A stretch of DNA of 64,000 nucleotides. Origin: Alentia gelatinosa (taxonomy: Eukaryota; Annelida; Polychaeta; Phyllodocida; Polynoidae). Below, in pieces: positions 52,401-62,589 of this stretch (the stretch's first letter is position 1; every line of letters starts with the position of its first letter). A program made the translations under genes and the position numbers. Location of the stretch: positions 109,041,125 to 109,105,124 of the forward strand of contig OX465581.1 in the NCBI GenBank assembly GCA_950022655.1, given 5' to 3'. The notes beneath the pieces were generated by a model. It had not been told where the DNA came from. It worked only from the letters and a program-made list of their open reading frames with translations, and searched no databases.

Positions 52401-55400
52401 TTATCATTGGAGCAAGGGGGGATTTCCATGGATCCTGGTCCAAACAGTCCTTATTATGGAGACAGTAAGTATATGAGCAGAAAGTAAGCTATGCAAAAAC
52501 TTTAGTTCAATATAAAAGAAAGTCTCATCCGAATTTCAATAATCTGAATGCAATCAGATCTGGCAAAATACATTCAAATCGTAAATACGATGAGGCATTG
52601 GTGATGAATATAGCCTAATTAAAATCATATTTCCATCATAGACCCTTGTATTGGTCTATTCTATCATGAAAAGACATGAGGGAACTATATGTTAACATGA
52701 TACAGCTGATATAGTTTGATACCATGGTTTATGGACTGAAGCAAAACTCATTGCTCTTTATCTAGTCCATTCCCACCAGTTCCTGGAAGACTGCATGGAC
52801 CTACGGAATACCTCTGCTGCCCGTCTGGTGTCTAACTATGGTTGGGGGTCCTGGCCGACCTATCATTCCCTTCTCAAAGTGGCAAACCCGTCAGACTTAG
52901 TATATGATTCAGAGTTTTTCAACCACAGGGAGCACAACCAAGAAGGTAGATTATCTGTTTTCTCTATCATCATCTACTCAAAACTAAATTCAAACGTTCA
53001 ATCTAAACATTTCTTCATTACTGCCAATGAAGTCTGATATGAATTATTGCCTTGACCAGGAAAACATTGCTCTTCTGCATTTGTATTTCATTTGTATGCT
53101 AAATATTCTTTGTTTCACACAGCTGCAAATGGAATGGATCGCATGATACATCGTTATTTTAACTGGAGTACACATTTAGAGAAGAAGGAAGGTTTTAAAC
53201 ATTACATATATTTAACACAAGTACGTTTGCTATATTCAATACATTGATATTTTCTGTATCACTTAAAGTAGGATGTTAGCAAAAGGTACTACCGTATACT
53301 CATCACATTTATACTCAGTTAAAGTTAAGAGTAGAAGTTAATTCACGACTAATTCCTATCTATCCCTAATTTGCTAGTTTCTGCACTTTACTAATTGCCT
53401 CATAGAATCTATTTAATTTTTGTATCTTATGAGCAAAACAAAATGATTATTTATGCATGACATTACTATACAATTTGGTGAATATGCGAAGGTATGTCTT
53501 CAAAAACTGTGGTCTTTCGTAATTTATGTTTTCCTGGGGATCAACTAATGAACATAGATTTGATATCTAATTCTGTTATTTATCAAATAGCCATGAATTA
53601 CTTTTAATGCTTATGTATCGATAGGTGGGCACATGTACAACCTCTAGAATGAATAAAGAGCCACAATAAACTTACATACTGGTGCTCCCCATAGCGTATA
53701 TTCGGTACAGCACCCTGTTCTGTACATAATTATAAAGAACACGTTCAAACATCAGCAGAGTGTAGACTTTCACTTCAACGTGTTTGCAATTTATGGTAAA
53801 ATATCATTAATTTTGGATGTGTAATAAATATAGAAGAACATACTATGCTGTACTTGATAAAAAAGTAAAAAGGGGTTGAAGTTTGTACACGAGACTAAGC
53901 CAGAGACCTCCTTCCGTAAATAAGCGTCAAACCCATTCCACAACTTTTGGAATACCAAATGGTGAAATAAAGTTGGCCCCCATGGGAATACCCAAAATAA
54001 AAGTTCCCTCCCCCTTTGGAATACTGGAATAAAGGTTGCCCTCCTTCTTGGAATGACAAAAAAAGTAACCCCCCCCCCCCCCCCCAATAGGAATAGGGTA
54101 AAAGCACTTCTTTACATTCAGTCAATTGTCAAAGTATAGTAGAACCCTGCCTAACACAAACCCCATCTAAGCATACACCCCACATTAACCGGACACCTTT
54201 GCTCAGAACGGATCCCTCTATTAGATATCCATTCTAACCCCACATAAGCAGCCACCCCGCCCAAGTGCACAGTTGGTTCCAGAATGGAGGGTGTCCGCTT
54301 ACTATATGGTAGTGGTCACACTTTCGATGGTATATATTAGTATGAGTAATAATAGCTGAGACATGCTCTTTCGGAACACTGCCCAGATCTTGTCGTTTGA
54401 TTTGTTATTCATGATATGAATACACTTTCTTCATCTAATGCGGAATAATCATCTTCCGAAGATATTTCTTGTATGACAATCTCTTCTGGTTTGTTGTCAT
54501 CCTTAGGCCCATACTGTACACTGCTTTCAATGTGACTGTTAAGGAGTTCTTGTGATATATGTGATATGATGGTTCTCTTCTTGCCAATTATAGGTAACTC
54601 ATGGTGTTCCAAGTATGTATAGAGACAGTATTGCTTCAGACAGTTTGCCAAGCTTGCCTTCAGCAAGTAGCGTTTTCCAGTCATAGTCATCATATCCTTT
54701 AAATAACATTTATACATGATGCTACTACATTATGGGAACTATGTCTTATTGCCTTGAGGAGCTCCAGCTAGCATAGGCGGAGCGTGACAAAACTGCATTC
54801 CTGTGGAGTAATCTTTCAATATCTACCTTCTCCAGATGATTAAAGTTGTGAACACAGGTTTGCAGTTTTCCCATTACTATGTACCTCAAAAACATTAACA
54901 TATTTCAACTGTTGGAGCCATTGCAAATCTAATTTGGGCAAAAACTGGCCATAGCCTCATGTGGGATTTGCTAACAAGTTTCAAAGTCCAGGATTAAGCC
55001 TTTACTGCAGCCACTTTTGGGAATCTCCACCTCCATGTTCAATGGAAGGCTGGAGTGTGATGTCAAATAACTTTCTGACCTTAGTGTTCTTATGAGGTTC
55101 TGCATTCAGGCACATGCAAATGCTTGAAGAGCGATCCAGCAAAATACCAACTGGTTGAAGTTGGCTGCACTGCTCTAAGTTACTATGATGACAATGTGAG
55201 ATGATACTCCAAGACTCTATAGTTATAAGATTCTGCTAATGATCTAACCCGAAATCAGGGATGCAACCCCTGGCAAACTAAGATCCTTTGTCAGCAGCTA
55301 GCAGACATGCTCATGTACCTATACAATTATTCATAAAGCTTGACCTCCTAGAACAGAGACCTAATTCTGACTAAAGTCACTTATTGAGACTTGGTTGTTC

Positions 55401-58400
55401 ATATTCAAATATCCAGCAGCAACTGCTTTCTTGATTTGTGCCCTTGGTTAGTTGTCATCAGGCTCCCTTGCAGGACTCCACTATTTCTGGTAGGAGTATC
55501 ATTAACATACAAATAAGAACATTCTGGCAATTTGTATGGCATGATGTGTGGGGTCCTTGGTATGAGTGGATCAACCCATGGTGTGGGACTACAAGTCCCA
55601 TTTTTAAAAATGCAGAACCCCTTCAAGTACTCAATAGACTGTTGTCTCCCTCCACATTGGTCAGTCAGGCTGAGGCAGGGTGCACACTGATCTCCAGGGA
55701 GTGATACAACTATAGTTACCCTGTATGTTGATTATTACTATAGTAGTACAACTAAGTCTCACTCGTCTTCGACTAGTGAAATTACGGAGCCAACAAAATG
55801 CGTGACATTTATAAACTCTAACTCCTGACGTCTCTTGATATTATTTCAGCTTGTTCAAACACTCTGTCTCAAATCGGAAACGGAGTACTACCGACGTATG
55901 CGGGCCTCTGGAACAATGGGATCCATTCTTTGGCAGCTTAATGACTTATGGACAGCACCATCAGGAGCAACCCTTGGTAAGGTTTAAGGGCCTTTATTTT
56001 TATAAGTGAATTTCTTTTATAAATCACTGTCAGGTATTCAATTAGATTTAAAATGATCGGTGTTAAACCATAGTTATTGTGCTTTTGAAGAATACATTAA
56101 AAGCCTCCATTGCCTACATTAAACAGGATCTTCCATTAGTTGTTAAAGACTAAATACAATGAACGATGTATAACTATATTTATCTAAAATCAAAGGTTTA
56201 TAACCATGAACCGTATTTCTGACCGAATAAAGCAGAGCAGAAAAATGCGAATGATTATTTCCGGGACAATGAATTCACATCTACTCTACACGATGTATTA
56301 TAATATTATTATCATTATTAATTATATTTTATTGCAGAACAAGATGGGACGTGGAAGATGGCACACTATCATGCAGTGCATGCCATGTCAGACGTACTTC
56401 TCGTCGTAACCAGAGACGGAGATGTCATCACTGGGTACATCATCAATGACAGTCTCCAGGACATTTATTCGAACAGAGGGTTCACGGCTGTTTACAGCTG
56501 GGACCAAGTTAATTATCTCAATGGAGGGGTACTGTTCTTGGACAATGGGAACTTCGTAAGTGCTAAGTTGGCAACGTCATTATAGTTCTGCTGCATTTCT
56601 GATATCTACGTTTCCCCTATACCATGGAGGGTGGTTGTGGCCCACTAGAATTTAGGTCAACTATAGACTGTAGAAACGTCCCAAGGCGCTATAAATAACA
56701 TGTAAGGAGGTCAGGGTGAAGGTCGTGATTTGCTCCGAATGCAGTCATTGGCTACTGGGTCTACTCTATTCCTTATATGGCAGTTAATGCAGGGGACAAC
56801 TCCATGCAGGATGTGACGATTCCATCCCTAATTAAAGTGGTGTCTTTGAATCCTCATACATCAAAACTGGTCATTGGTGTGGGGTTCACCCTAATTTGTC
56901 ACCCTAATTTCATAAATTCGATATCTTCAATAAGAAATCATTCCACATTTTCTCCCCAGACATAAGAAAATTCATAGACTATGAAAGATTTAAGGCACAC
57001 CAAAAGAAATGGGCATTATCAAAGAACTGGCCACCAGTTCAGGGAATGAGCCAAACAACCCTTCTATTATCCTAGAATGTATCAAATATCCTTGTTATAT
57101 AACCTGACACATATATTGATGTGAAACACTTTGTTACGGACCTACTAACAATGATTTAACTCGACTAAGGTTGTACTTCACCTGATGCTCTGGACTCAGC
57201 ACAGTACAAACTATAACTTGATCAACATAGGACCAGAAAACCACACCTGTACTGTGGATAAGGGATGTTCGAAAACCTTTTTAATACCACTTACCTATAA
57301 GTGCCTTGAATCATGTAATCACTGTAGTCCTTTATTTACTTACCGAGGTCTCAAAATACGTTGTACATATAGAAGGTAAAACTCGGATGTAGATCTTCCA
57401 TATTGGGAGACTCATACCAGCTAATCGCTGAAGATTGTCCCAATGAAAATAAAGAATCTTTAAAAAATGAAGAAAATTCAGGTCAGTGAGCCTCTGCCCT
57501 TTACCAAACTTGTCCTCAAGTAGACGTATCCCACAGAACTATATCACCAGGAATAGATTGGCATGTCTTTCATTGTCCATTCAAATTGAGCAGTATTCAG
57601 GAAATGGGCAGACGAATGTAAATAGTGAAAAGATCACGGTGTAAAGTCCTCTTCCATTACCATTGAATGTATTCCATAAATTCCTCTTCGTCTTGGCACA
57701 TGGGTGCGAGGAAGGTCCGTGCTTAACCATGTACTAATGATAAAATATCTCAGAGATTTGTCTTCAGCTAAGAGATAGGGTTGAGGGATACAATTCTTTG
57801 GTGCATGTTACACAGAATATGAAGCGCTCCTGCCATTTAATATGTATATTTCCTTTAATACAGACGGCCCAGAATGTGACAAAAGTATTTGAAGATAATA
57901 TATCAACTTTTACATGGAATTGTGAAGACCTGGCACGCTGCTTCGTCACCTTTGAAGTGTATTCAGATGGCATTTCAATACCAAAAGCTTTTCTATACCT
58001 CACTCCTTTCAAGGAATCCAAGGGATTTCTCCCCACAAATATTGATCCGGTAAGTACCTCGTACATTGGGGGATTGTATCCTTCCTTAGTTAAGATGCAT
58101 GTAAAGAGTCTCACGAGCATATCAACTTTGCAAACTTCAATTTTTGAGACAATTTTCCAATGTGAGAGGAGTCAGTACGAACTTTTAGTATATCTATATC
58201 GCCTACGCAGGTGAATTGCTGTCAATATTTTTTTTTTTACAAAAACGTAAAAGAGCTAGACAATCTCTTCTAATCTTTTCTATGTATAGCATTCACTACA
58301 CAATGTAAACATACCTCTAAATGATAGGCCTGAATGTTTCAGTGGCAGGTGGAAAAGACGGGAAATAACACGTTCGACATCAGTCTTTCCTGTGAAAACA

Positions 58401-58588
58401 GTTCGCCATTTGTTTGGGCTGATGCTGGCCATATACGAGGGTGGTTCTCAGTAAATGGAGTTACCTATGATTGTTTATCAATGCCACAAGCGATCAGTTT
58501 TCACGCTTTGAGTGACTCCGTGACAGCAGATGCTTTAAAGCAGTCACTCTCCTTCATGTCATTGGCCGATGTCATGTTAGCATTATAA
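37454..58588 (+). CDS. MANBA-like: Beta-mannosidase-like protein (GH2), 17 exons, predicted catalytically dead, membrane-anchored
   Basis: Exons: 37454-37733, 44061-44207, 45111-45253, 47177-47376, 47978-48096, 49131-49315, 50023-50170, 50379-50478, 51277-51481, 51654-51733, 52268-52464, 52766-52945, 53123-53220, 55850-55976, 56338-56555, 57864-58049, 58343-58588. All introns are GT-AG, phases agree, total 952 codons; start context ACCATGG. Similarity to lysosomal beta-mannosidase, which trims terminal beta-mannose from N-glycan fragments, runs end to end (TQGIW, VDANMN, VWQDFMF, WQLNDLW). Human MANBA is, as I recall, 879 residues in 17 exons. Active-site motifs are altered: SWDWGP reads GWRWSP (244-249), RVWGGG reads RVPGSA (458-463), GNNENE reads GNDNVE (524-529, acid/base Glu to Asn527), SEYG reads SNYG (624-627, nucleophile Glu to Asn625). 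Residues 40-65 form a hydrophobic anchor after RKTRRSR; the 39-residue tail has YRSL (9-12) and ESSILL (25-30). Inferred: type II endolysosomal pseudoenzyme. Exon 10 uses GTAGGG as donor. Confidence 0.92.
38480..38554 (-). repeat. Split direct repeat B2 (outer)
   Basis: 75 bp, matching 38758-38832 with one difference. On the element strand it holds AATAAA-like A/T sequence that could serve in 3' end formation. Confidence 0.93.
38617..38760 (-). repeat. Split direct repeat A2 (inner)
   Basis: 144 bp copy of A1 at 42991-43134 with two differences. Its distal end overlaps B1 by three bases (AAT on the plus strand), a likely crossover core of the circular intermediate. Confidence 0.93.
38758..38832 (-). 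repeat. Split direct repeat B1 (inner)
   Basis: 75 bp, starts 12 bases after the recombinase stop and abuts A2. Confidence 0.93.
38845..39738 (-). CDS. Tyrosine recombinase of the PAT/Ngaro-like element
   Basis: 297 codons. The catalytic set is complete: Arg135 in [10 protein letters not shown], His246-Arg249 in HSMRR, Trp272 in GMWTS and Tyr280 in RVYT. Residues 1-100 form the core-binding part and 101-290 the catalytic domain. It would insert the circular DNA intermediate by site-specific strand exchange in place of a DDE integrase. It starts 53 bases beyond the RT stop, not overlapping it, unlike the first element. Confidence 0.92.
   Translation of the reverse strand: MCAEGTMKNRRSQHKTFAMYMINYDKDVMQPNVEDVCMYVQLLFNSFDSPSTVKNYISGAKNFVLQNAGDITAFTHPLLVRFIKIMTSGNTHVTQKARELSILELRTICDKLMKLNDEGIVVRAMVLFVLHTLLRQCHLADTDTGSRHLLRRKDLAFANGGVWVKVPTSKTTTHTRELWLQSQNDNVYCPVNAVKTVIGMTPGSSDSPLFLLPGTLRPIPVKRATHLLRLAAVLAGAPRHDDITMHSMRRTGACLAARAGIGEKDISAQGMWTSAAVRVYTPKQVYTQVSGTIGKLI
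39792..41738 (-). CDS. Reverse transcriptase / RNase H of the PAT/Ngaro-like element
   Basis: 648 codons; the first codon of the open frame is TTG, so the real start is downstream (ATG at codon 64) or reached by frame change from gag. RT catalytic Asp in KCDLQRAY (D273) and the YVDD box at 337-340. RNase H occupies about 500-635, with the Asp in ECDACLEGG, then [14 protein letters not shown] and LADALSR near the end. The layout and the final ADALSR box match the DIRS superfamily. No protease, integrase or methyltransferase domain is visible. Confidence 0.92.
   Translation of the reverse strand: MFVLTNKSGTREILETGDSEERLSGSEAANAHGKVTSKVNQVKAENEARKDKDQSGHGRQEQKMGEAETIIAPHEYAMFVSEKWPVPTEEARKRAPELMGRYTEVKKYNIPNYLGAKRYVPSEMNCEQWDRMLEKYSDQDIPKFIRYGWPIAFMANFIPRSTETNHPSARDYDEHVGKFIQKEVEMGAMIGPFKEKPFEPWAQTSPMMTRPKKEEGERRVIIDFSYPQGKSVNDGIPKNLYEGQKVEYKLPTVLDMTREVEKAGRHAFLWKCDLQRAYRQLRTDPLAYPLTGVKYKGEYYIDVCIAWGCRASGLIQQCVSEAICYLVQERGNHVIAYVDDFGGVGKTSTDARKAYDDFHGVCEQLGVAIAPKKSAEPTQVIEWLGFEINTVEMTVSIPKKKLEEVVEECTKWKVKTRATKRELQSLAGKLSHVSHCVTHARKFMCRVLDCLRAAHKQNTVQVSEGVRRDVEWFCSFASQFNGTLLLKEVRPILELECDACLEGGGGFGMGKYFAVDFPMEFRDLHHINRLEALNAVIAVETLVSDEIQCVDLIIVSDNTASVSALNTGRARDPVMALCARRLAMTCGLRQINVHLEHRSGDTLVLADALSRRGISVSHRMTAERIVKERGLVATKPVKPSDIIDSDLW
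41741..42829 (-). CDS. gag: Gag-like protein of the PAT/Ngaro-like element
   Basis: The frame is open from 42976 but the first ATG is at 42829, giving 363 codons; A1 ends just upstream at 42991. The N-terminus starts with a short heptad-like stretch, then a highly charged Lys/Arg/Glu segment and a Ser/Arg-rich segment. The C-terminal third has [18 protein letters not shown] and a later His/Cys pair, the same finger pattern as the gag at 12636-13760. The frame differs from that of the RT, and the two nearly abut. Confidence 0.8.
   Translation of the reverse strand: MANNAREIAELREQVSEMITLLKESSKKRGEREDKKKRGRERGRKRREVGDQSESRSSSRNSGQESWESSQDGTYLDMSSKASEGRSPDGVRRGSERRRRPSSTSSGHFRKQREQRRERLHSERPHRGQRKHMDVRSMAKDEDLTDKVAKFLAETKVSTTEQGKKLYYAHAHVTRGRKKERCTLGEINLAELVWGLTQMKKLYEGDKAIYKAIETHIEEVVEDAMVYDYENVRSFSEEVCARIQDGRLDWVDRYEIDKLRLRISQRGETGAQVNKDSKSDGFKLTQELSGAKPAPPCRQYNDGTCGQHSDHVSGGYRHLHICSHCIWAKCMPLNHSEKECRVKKARQDRKRAQDKESQKKDF
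42991..43134 (-). repeat. Split direct repeat A1 with TATA-like promoter
   Basis: On the element strand it contains GGATATATATACACC about 65 bases from its inner end, a plausible TATA box for the genomic transcript. Confidence 0.9.
43600..43795. mobile_element. MITE, family with GGCCCGTTTCCATTG ends, copy 2
   Basis: The ends GCCCCGTTTCCATTC and (inverse) CAATGGAAACGGGCC are flanked on each side by TA (43598-43599 and 43796-43797), suggesting TA-target insertion. 196 bp, non-coding, in intron 1 of the beta-mannosidase-like gene. Confidence 0.85.
45309..45778. mobile_element. MITE with TGYCCCANTCACACTGGCGTA ends
   Basis: The left end TGTCCCAGTCACACTGGCGT and the right end ACGCCAGTGTGAATGGGGCA are inverted copies; TA flanks both sides (45307-45308, 45779-45780). 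A partial terminus copy (CCAGTCACACTGG) recurs at about 45420. 470 bp, non-coding, in intron 3. Confidence 0.88.
46405..46546. mobile_element. Truncated MITE, family with GGCCCGTTTCCATTG ends, copy 3
   Basis: The right end TCGGCCAATGGGAACGGGCC and the interior GGCTATTAGGAGAAC match copies 1 and 2; the left end has decayed. In intron 3. Confidence 0.7.
46689..47023. repeat. Dispersed repeat, copy 2
   Basis: Counterpart of 33539-33910, same orientation, with CACGTGACC words. It ends about 150 bases before exon 4 of the beta-mannosidase-like gene. Confidence 0.8.
50925..51133 (-). promoter_or_regulatory. GC-rich promoter-like island, possible solo LTR, in intron 8
   Basis: A sharp GC-rich block in AT-rich intron. 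On the minus strand it reads TGTAGCGG at its edge, then repeated GCGGGG words, a GTGACGTCAC palindrome (CRE-like, 50997-51006) and about 15 bases later CTATATAAG. CRE plus TATA at normal spacing and a TGT edge suggest an LTR-type promoter; the other edge and target duplication were not found. Confidence 0.4.
53940..54090. repeat. Degenerate tandem repeat in intron 13
   Basis: Units built on TTGGAATAC and AATAAAGTTGCC recur about four times with a period near 35 bases, ending in an 18-base C run. Confidence 0.65.
54140..54717 (-). pseudogene. Possible DNA-transposon remnant (C-terminal fragment)
   Basis: An open frame of 102 codons (54717-54409) with an acidic Ser/Glu/Asp-rich C-terminus lies next to AGTAGAACCCTGCCTAACA at 54141, which resembles the termini of pogo/Tigger-type elements. 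No DDE motif could be confirmed in the sequence beyond 54717. It is in intron 13, antisense to the host gene. Confidence 0.25.
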
Positions 58589-58907
58589 GGAGAAGACTTT
58601 GTCCAGTAAATACACAACACAAAAATGAAAAATAGGGAGGAGGACCTGCAAGTCAGGATTCGGATATGTATCCCCGAGATGAGACACAGCATCCAGTCTA
58701 CGTGCGACCTACCTAGCTACATTTGTTCGAGGTTTTTGTGTATGGTAAACCCTTTTTATTATTCCCACATTTGATAATATTTAGATTGATAAGATTCCCT
58801 GGATTTTATGTCAATACCCCGTGAAAATGATATATGTGTATTGATGATAGGTCTACATGTGACTCTATAGTTTATTGTTGTTCAATATTAATGATGTGAA
58901 GATTTGT

Positions 58908-58913
58908 AATAAA
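58908..58913 (+). terminator. Polyadenylation signal of the beta-mannosidase-like gene
   Basis: AATAAA 320 bases after the TAA stop, followed within about 25 bases by a GT-rich stretch. Confidence 0.7.
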
Positions 58914-59177
58914 CAATACTACTGCTCCAGTGTGTTGTTGTTTGTTCATTAATCATATTCAAACACTATAAAATGTGTCTCTGTAGCATCATCAGATTCA
59001 ATATAATATGCCAGATTCTTGCAGAAACATGATCAGGCGAGATTTTCTCTGTGATGACTATGTATGCCCATTTTTACAATTTCGTTTTCATTTTTAGCGA
59101 TCAATAACCTCACTAACATATCTCGTCTATGAACATGAAAATTAGAATAAGCGTATGGGAGAAACTAAATAAAAGAA

Positions 59178-59408
59178 CTGGGGTCCGTTTTATTTTCAAC
59201 TCTCATTGAGGACAACAGGCACAACGAAGGAGACCTACATGGACGACCTATTGGGCGAGTGCTCGTGAATCACGTTTTATTACCCCTATCGTCCATAGGG
59301 AGAGAAATCTTTGTTCAGTCTCATTCGAGCGGTTCCGAAAACAACCTCAACCTGAAAGACTCCTTGTAGGACACTTGAAAGAGGGTTTGTAATGGTTGAG
59401 AATGGTGC
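59178..59408. repeat. Dispersed repeat family, member 1
   Basis: Diverged match to 60930-61170: CGTTTTATTACCCCTAT, CCATA-GGAGAGAAATC, TTCGAG and CTTGTAGGACACTTGAA-type segments in the same order. Confidence 0.75.
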
Positions 59409-59916
59409 CACATCATGGTATTTTGACAACCAATTTCATCATTTATGAATATATGCGAATCTAACTAAGTAGCTCAGCAATCCTCTATCTAACAACTCCA
59501 GTTTGTATTTAAATCATAACTAGGAGCAAATATTATTTCCATTTATAATGGAAAAGCGTGGTATACCTAAATCATTTCATCGAATAAAAGTAGCAGAATA
59601 TCATAAGAAATTATCAATCAGTAAGCCATTTGTATTTGCAAATATCATTAATGTTTCAATAAATCTAGAGGGAATCATCAGAGATATTTATTATGGTATA
59701 GAAATCTACATGTGTGAACAGATGGCAAACACTTACTTGATTAAAATCAGTGTATCCTAATGCATTAAACATGTTTCTTAAGCAAGTCATATATGGATCT
59801 AAGAGTGATAGATTCAATGATCTGATCAGTGGAGGAAGGTAAAGAGTGTCTGTGCGAGGGGTTGCTAGTATGGAGTTCTCTTTGGAATAGCTATGGTCAG
59901 AATGCTACGTAGTCAT

Positions 59917-60308
59917 GTCTGTCCCATCAGACATGATGCCATAGAGAATGGTCTGTCCCATCAGATATGGATTTTCCAATGCTACACAGTCAGGTCTGTC
60001 CCATCAGATCTAATAGTTTGAAATATACCTGCATTGTGAAGTTATAGTGGTAGCAGAGAAGTGAACTAGAACAAACAGGCTCTTGAGTGTGCCTAGTGGT
60101 CAGTAGTAGTAGATATGGAGGGGAGTGGGTGGGGCTATTATGGCATGACTTAAGGTAGAAACAGTGGTTTCAGGCCCAGAGTGTTATGAATGAGTGGATG
60201 GAAGTACAACTGGTTTTTCAGGTCTGGGTCGAGTGGTTTTGAATACGAAGTCTGTCCCATCAGATTTGACAGTCTAAATATAGTACAGTTAGGTCTGTCC
60301 CATCAGAT
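59917..60308 (+). repeat. Cluster of five copies of GTCTGTCCCATCAGAT
   Basis: Copies start at 59917 (ends GAC), 59951, 59994, 60250 and 60293, all same orientation. Two are embedded in a longer shared context (ATGCTAC...CAGTCAGG). Spacing is 34, 43, 256 and 43 bases, so it is not a simple tandem array. Confidence 0.9.
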
Positions 60309-60662
60309 TTGAAAATGTTAATACCTAGTGTAGACATTATTAGCATCTAATAGTTTCCTTTTCTAATAGCAGGTTACAGTATTCATAACCAAGTGTTTAT
60401 CATTCGATGACAGGATTGACATAGTGAATCCTTTGTCTTCAAAAAGACTAGATATTAAAATTTGTATTTTTATGAACCAAGTGAGTAGTGGGGCGGGGGG
60501 TATGATATGGGTGGATACTGCACACCTGATCATTTTACCAGGGCTTTATAGTTGGCACATTGATATACAAGGGCTAGATTCTTTGCAGTGAGCTGTATGC
60601 CTACATGGGACCGTTTTAACATCTAGGTGACACATTTTAGCACGTTTTCCTGCGCTCAATAA

Positions 60663-60823
60663 ACATATTTCCACTAGTTTAAAGTAATAAACAAGCTTTT
60701 TTTTGTTATTATGCATCACCCACGGTACTCCTAGGGGTGTTGCCCACCATGAGAGGTGAAGGGGACTATGGATGAGGTATCCCAGCCCGACGATAAATGA
60801 TAAAAGGTGAATGGACAAGACCT
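60663..60823. repeat. Direct repeat, copy 1 of ~160 bp
   Basis: Matches 61255-61411 with moderate divergence (CCACTAGTTTAAA, CTAGGGGTGT, GCCC, GAGAGGTGAAG, CTATGGATGAGGTATCCC, AAAGGTGAATGGAC). Confidence 0.85.
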
Positions 60824-60879
60824 TGTGGATCATCAGCTACAACTGTCTTTCCCCACGATACCTTGAATAATCAAACCCA

Positions 60880-61170
60880 AACCCTTGAATGACCTCTCCT
60901 CGGGCTTTATACTCTCGTTGGCCATGAAAAGAAACCAAACCCCCTGGGACCCAGTGGCCCTTTTCATTGGGGAAGACTGTCCCCATGAAGGAGACTTCCA
61001 TAGACGATATGTTGGGCAAGAGCTTGTCAATCGCGTTTTATTACCCCTATCATCCATACGGAGAGAAATCCTTGTTCATACTCTAGTTCGAGGGGTCCTG
61101 AGAACAAAATTAACATGAATGACACTTTGTAGGTGACTTGAACGAGGGTTACTAGAGGCTGGAAGTGGTA
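60880..61170. repeat. Dispersed repeat family, member 2
   Basis: Longest member; its left part (GACCTCTCCTCGG-CTTTATACTCTCGTTGG) is also present at about 63519-63552, so three related fragments lie within 5 kb. Confidence 0.75.
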
Positions 61171-61254
61171 ATTTTTTTTTATTGATTTTATCATTTAAAA
61201 ATATATATATGAATCTGATAAAATATTTCAGATCTTGTATTCTAGTCATAACAA

Positions 61255-61411
61255 ACATCTCCACTAGTTTAAATGAATAAATAAGCTTTTATTTGTTATC
61301 ATATATCACCCATGATACCTCTAGGGGTGTCGCCCGCCAGGAGAGGTGAAGAAAACTATGGATGAGGTATCCCTGTCCGACAGAATGATGAAAGGTGAAT
61401 GGACGATAGCT
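61255..61411. repeat. Direct repeat, copy 2 of ~160 bp
   Basis: Partner of 60663-60823, same orientation, 592 bases downstream. Confidence 0.85.
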
Positions 61412-62589
61412 CCAACTCTCTGGTAAAAAATGTTAATTCGTTCAGGGAAAGTACCTTTTGGTAATTCCTTGTCCTTCCCCACTGGATGTTCTTCTGTGAA
61501 ACCTAGCCCCCAGGACTGCCTTCAGTCCCTGTACCCTTCCACCTACTCTTCCCTTCCTCGCTGTGATACCGAGATTGTTACAATCAGTGTCTGGTTCCTG
61601 TTGCTGGTTAGCACCATGCATGCTCAACACTATTTCTGCAAAGATCCTAACATGCTGGTCAGGATCTATGATGGGAGAGTGATATACAGTATTGGTACGG
61701 TGACCCAGGGTTAACCTGAAACACATAAGTAGGTATACCCCCTAGTATCGTCCAGTCAGAACCTCCTCCTGGATAGCCAGTTTTTAAAAATTATTAATGG
61801 TTGAGATCTGCAGGGTTACTTTTTTATGCGAACCTCTATAGAGCTGCAAAAAATAATAATTCCGATATGGCACTCGATTGGAATTGATGGGAATTGATGT
61901 TATTTATGGAACTCGGCCTGGGGCTTCGTTCCATAAAAAACAACAATTCCCCATCTCGTTATGTACAGCATGGCCAGGTCGTTCTGTATAATATTTACTG
62001 TGATATCTAAATGTGTTTTCCTAATTCTGAAATTTCAGAGTTTAGTGTTGAGTATTTCTCATGCGTGGCCCATTTTTCTGTTAAATAGGCTCGTGATACT
62101 TGCCCATACAGCATGATTTTCAAACATGGTTGAAACTCATAGAGACCCTACGACGGACCTTTGTCGTCGTAGTGCATCGCAGTCCATAATAGACCACATT
62201 GGGAAAACCTGATCCTTTACTACGATTTCACGTTTCTATCCGATGCGATATAATTTTTCATCGGTAACCTCTGTGCAGTCTATAACTGTCGAAAATGTCC
62301 GTAACAATCAAAGATTACTTGAGGGAATGGTGCAGAGTTGAACATTCCCTAGCGATATCACGACTAGAATGCAGAGAGCTGGGCCAGGTGCGTTCGAGAC
62401 GATTTTATGTCAAAGATGACTTGGTTTGATAGATATGGCAAAACTATCAAAAGGTCTATAACTGGTTAAAAACTGTCCGTATCTGTCAAGCCCTAGTTTA
62501 TCAAATACATTACCGAATTCGAGGTACTTACTATTACTTAGATTATTTTCTAAGCCCATTACTCTACCTAAGAAAAGGTTATGGATATA

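Noticed and set aside
55405..55704. Overlapping ORFs on both strands in intron 13
   Set aside because: No recognisable domain; possibly part of a decayed transposon but no motif could be confirmed.
59917..60308. CRISPR array
   Set aside because: Repeats are only 16 bases, irregularly spaced, and the genome is eukaryotic.
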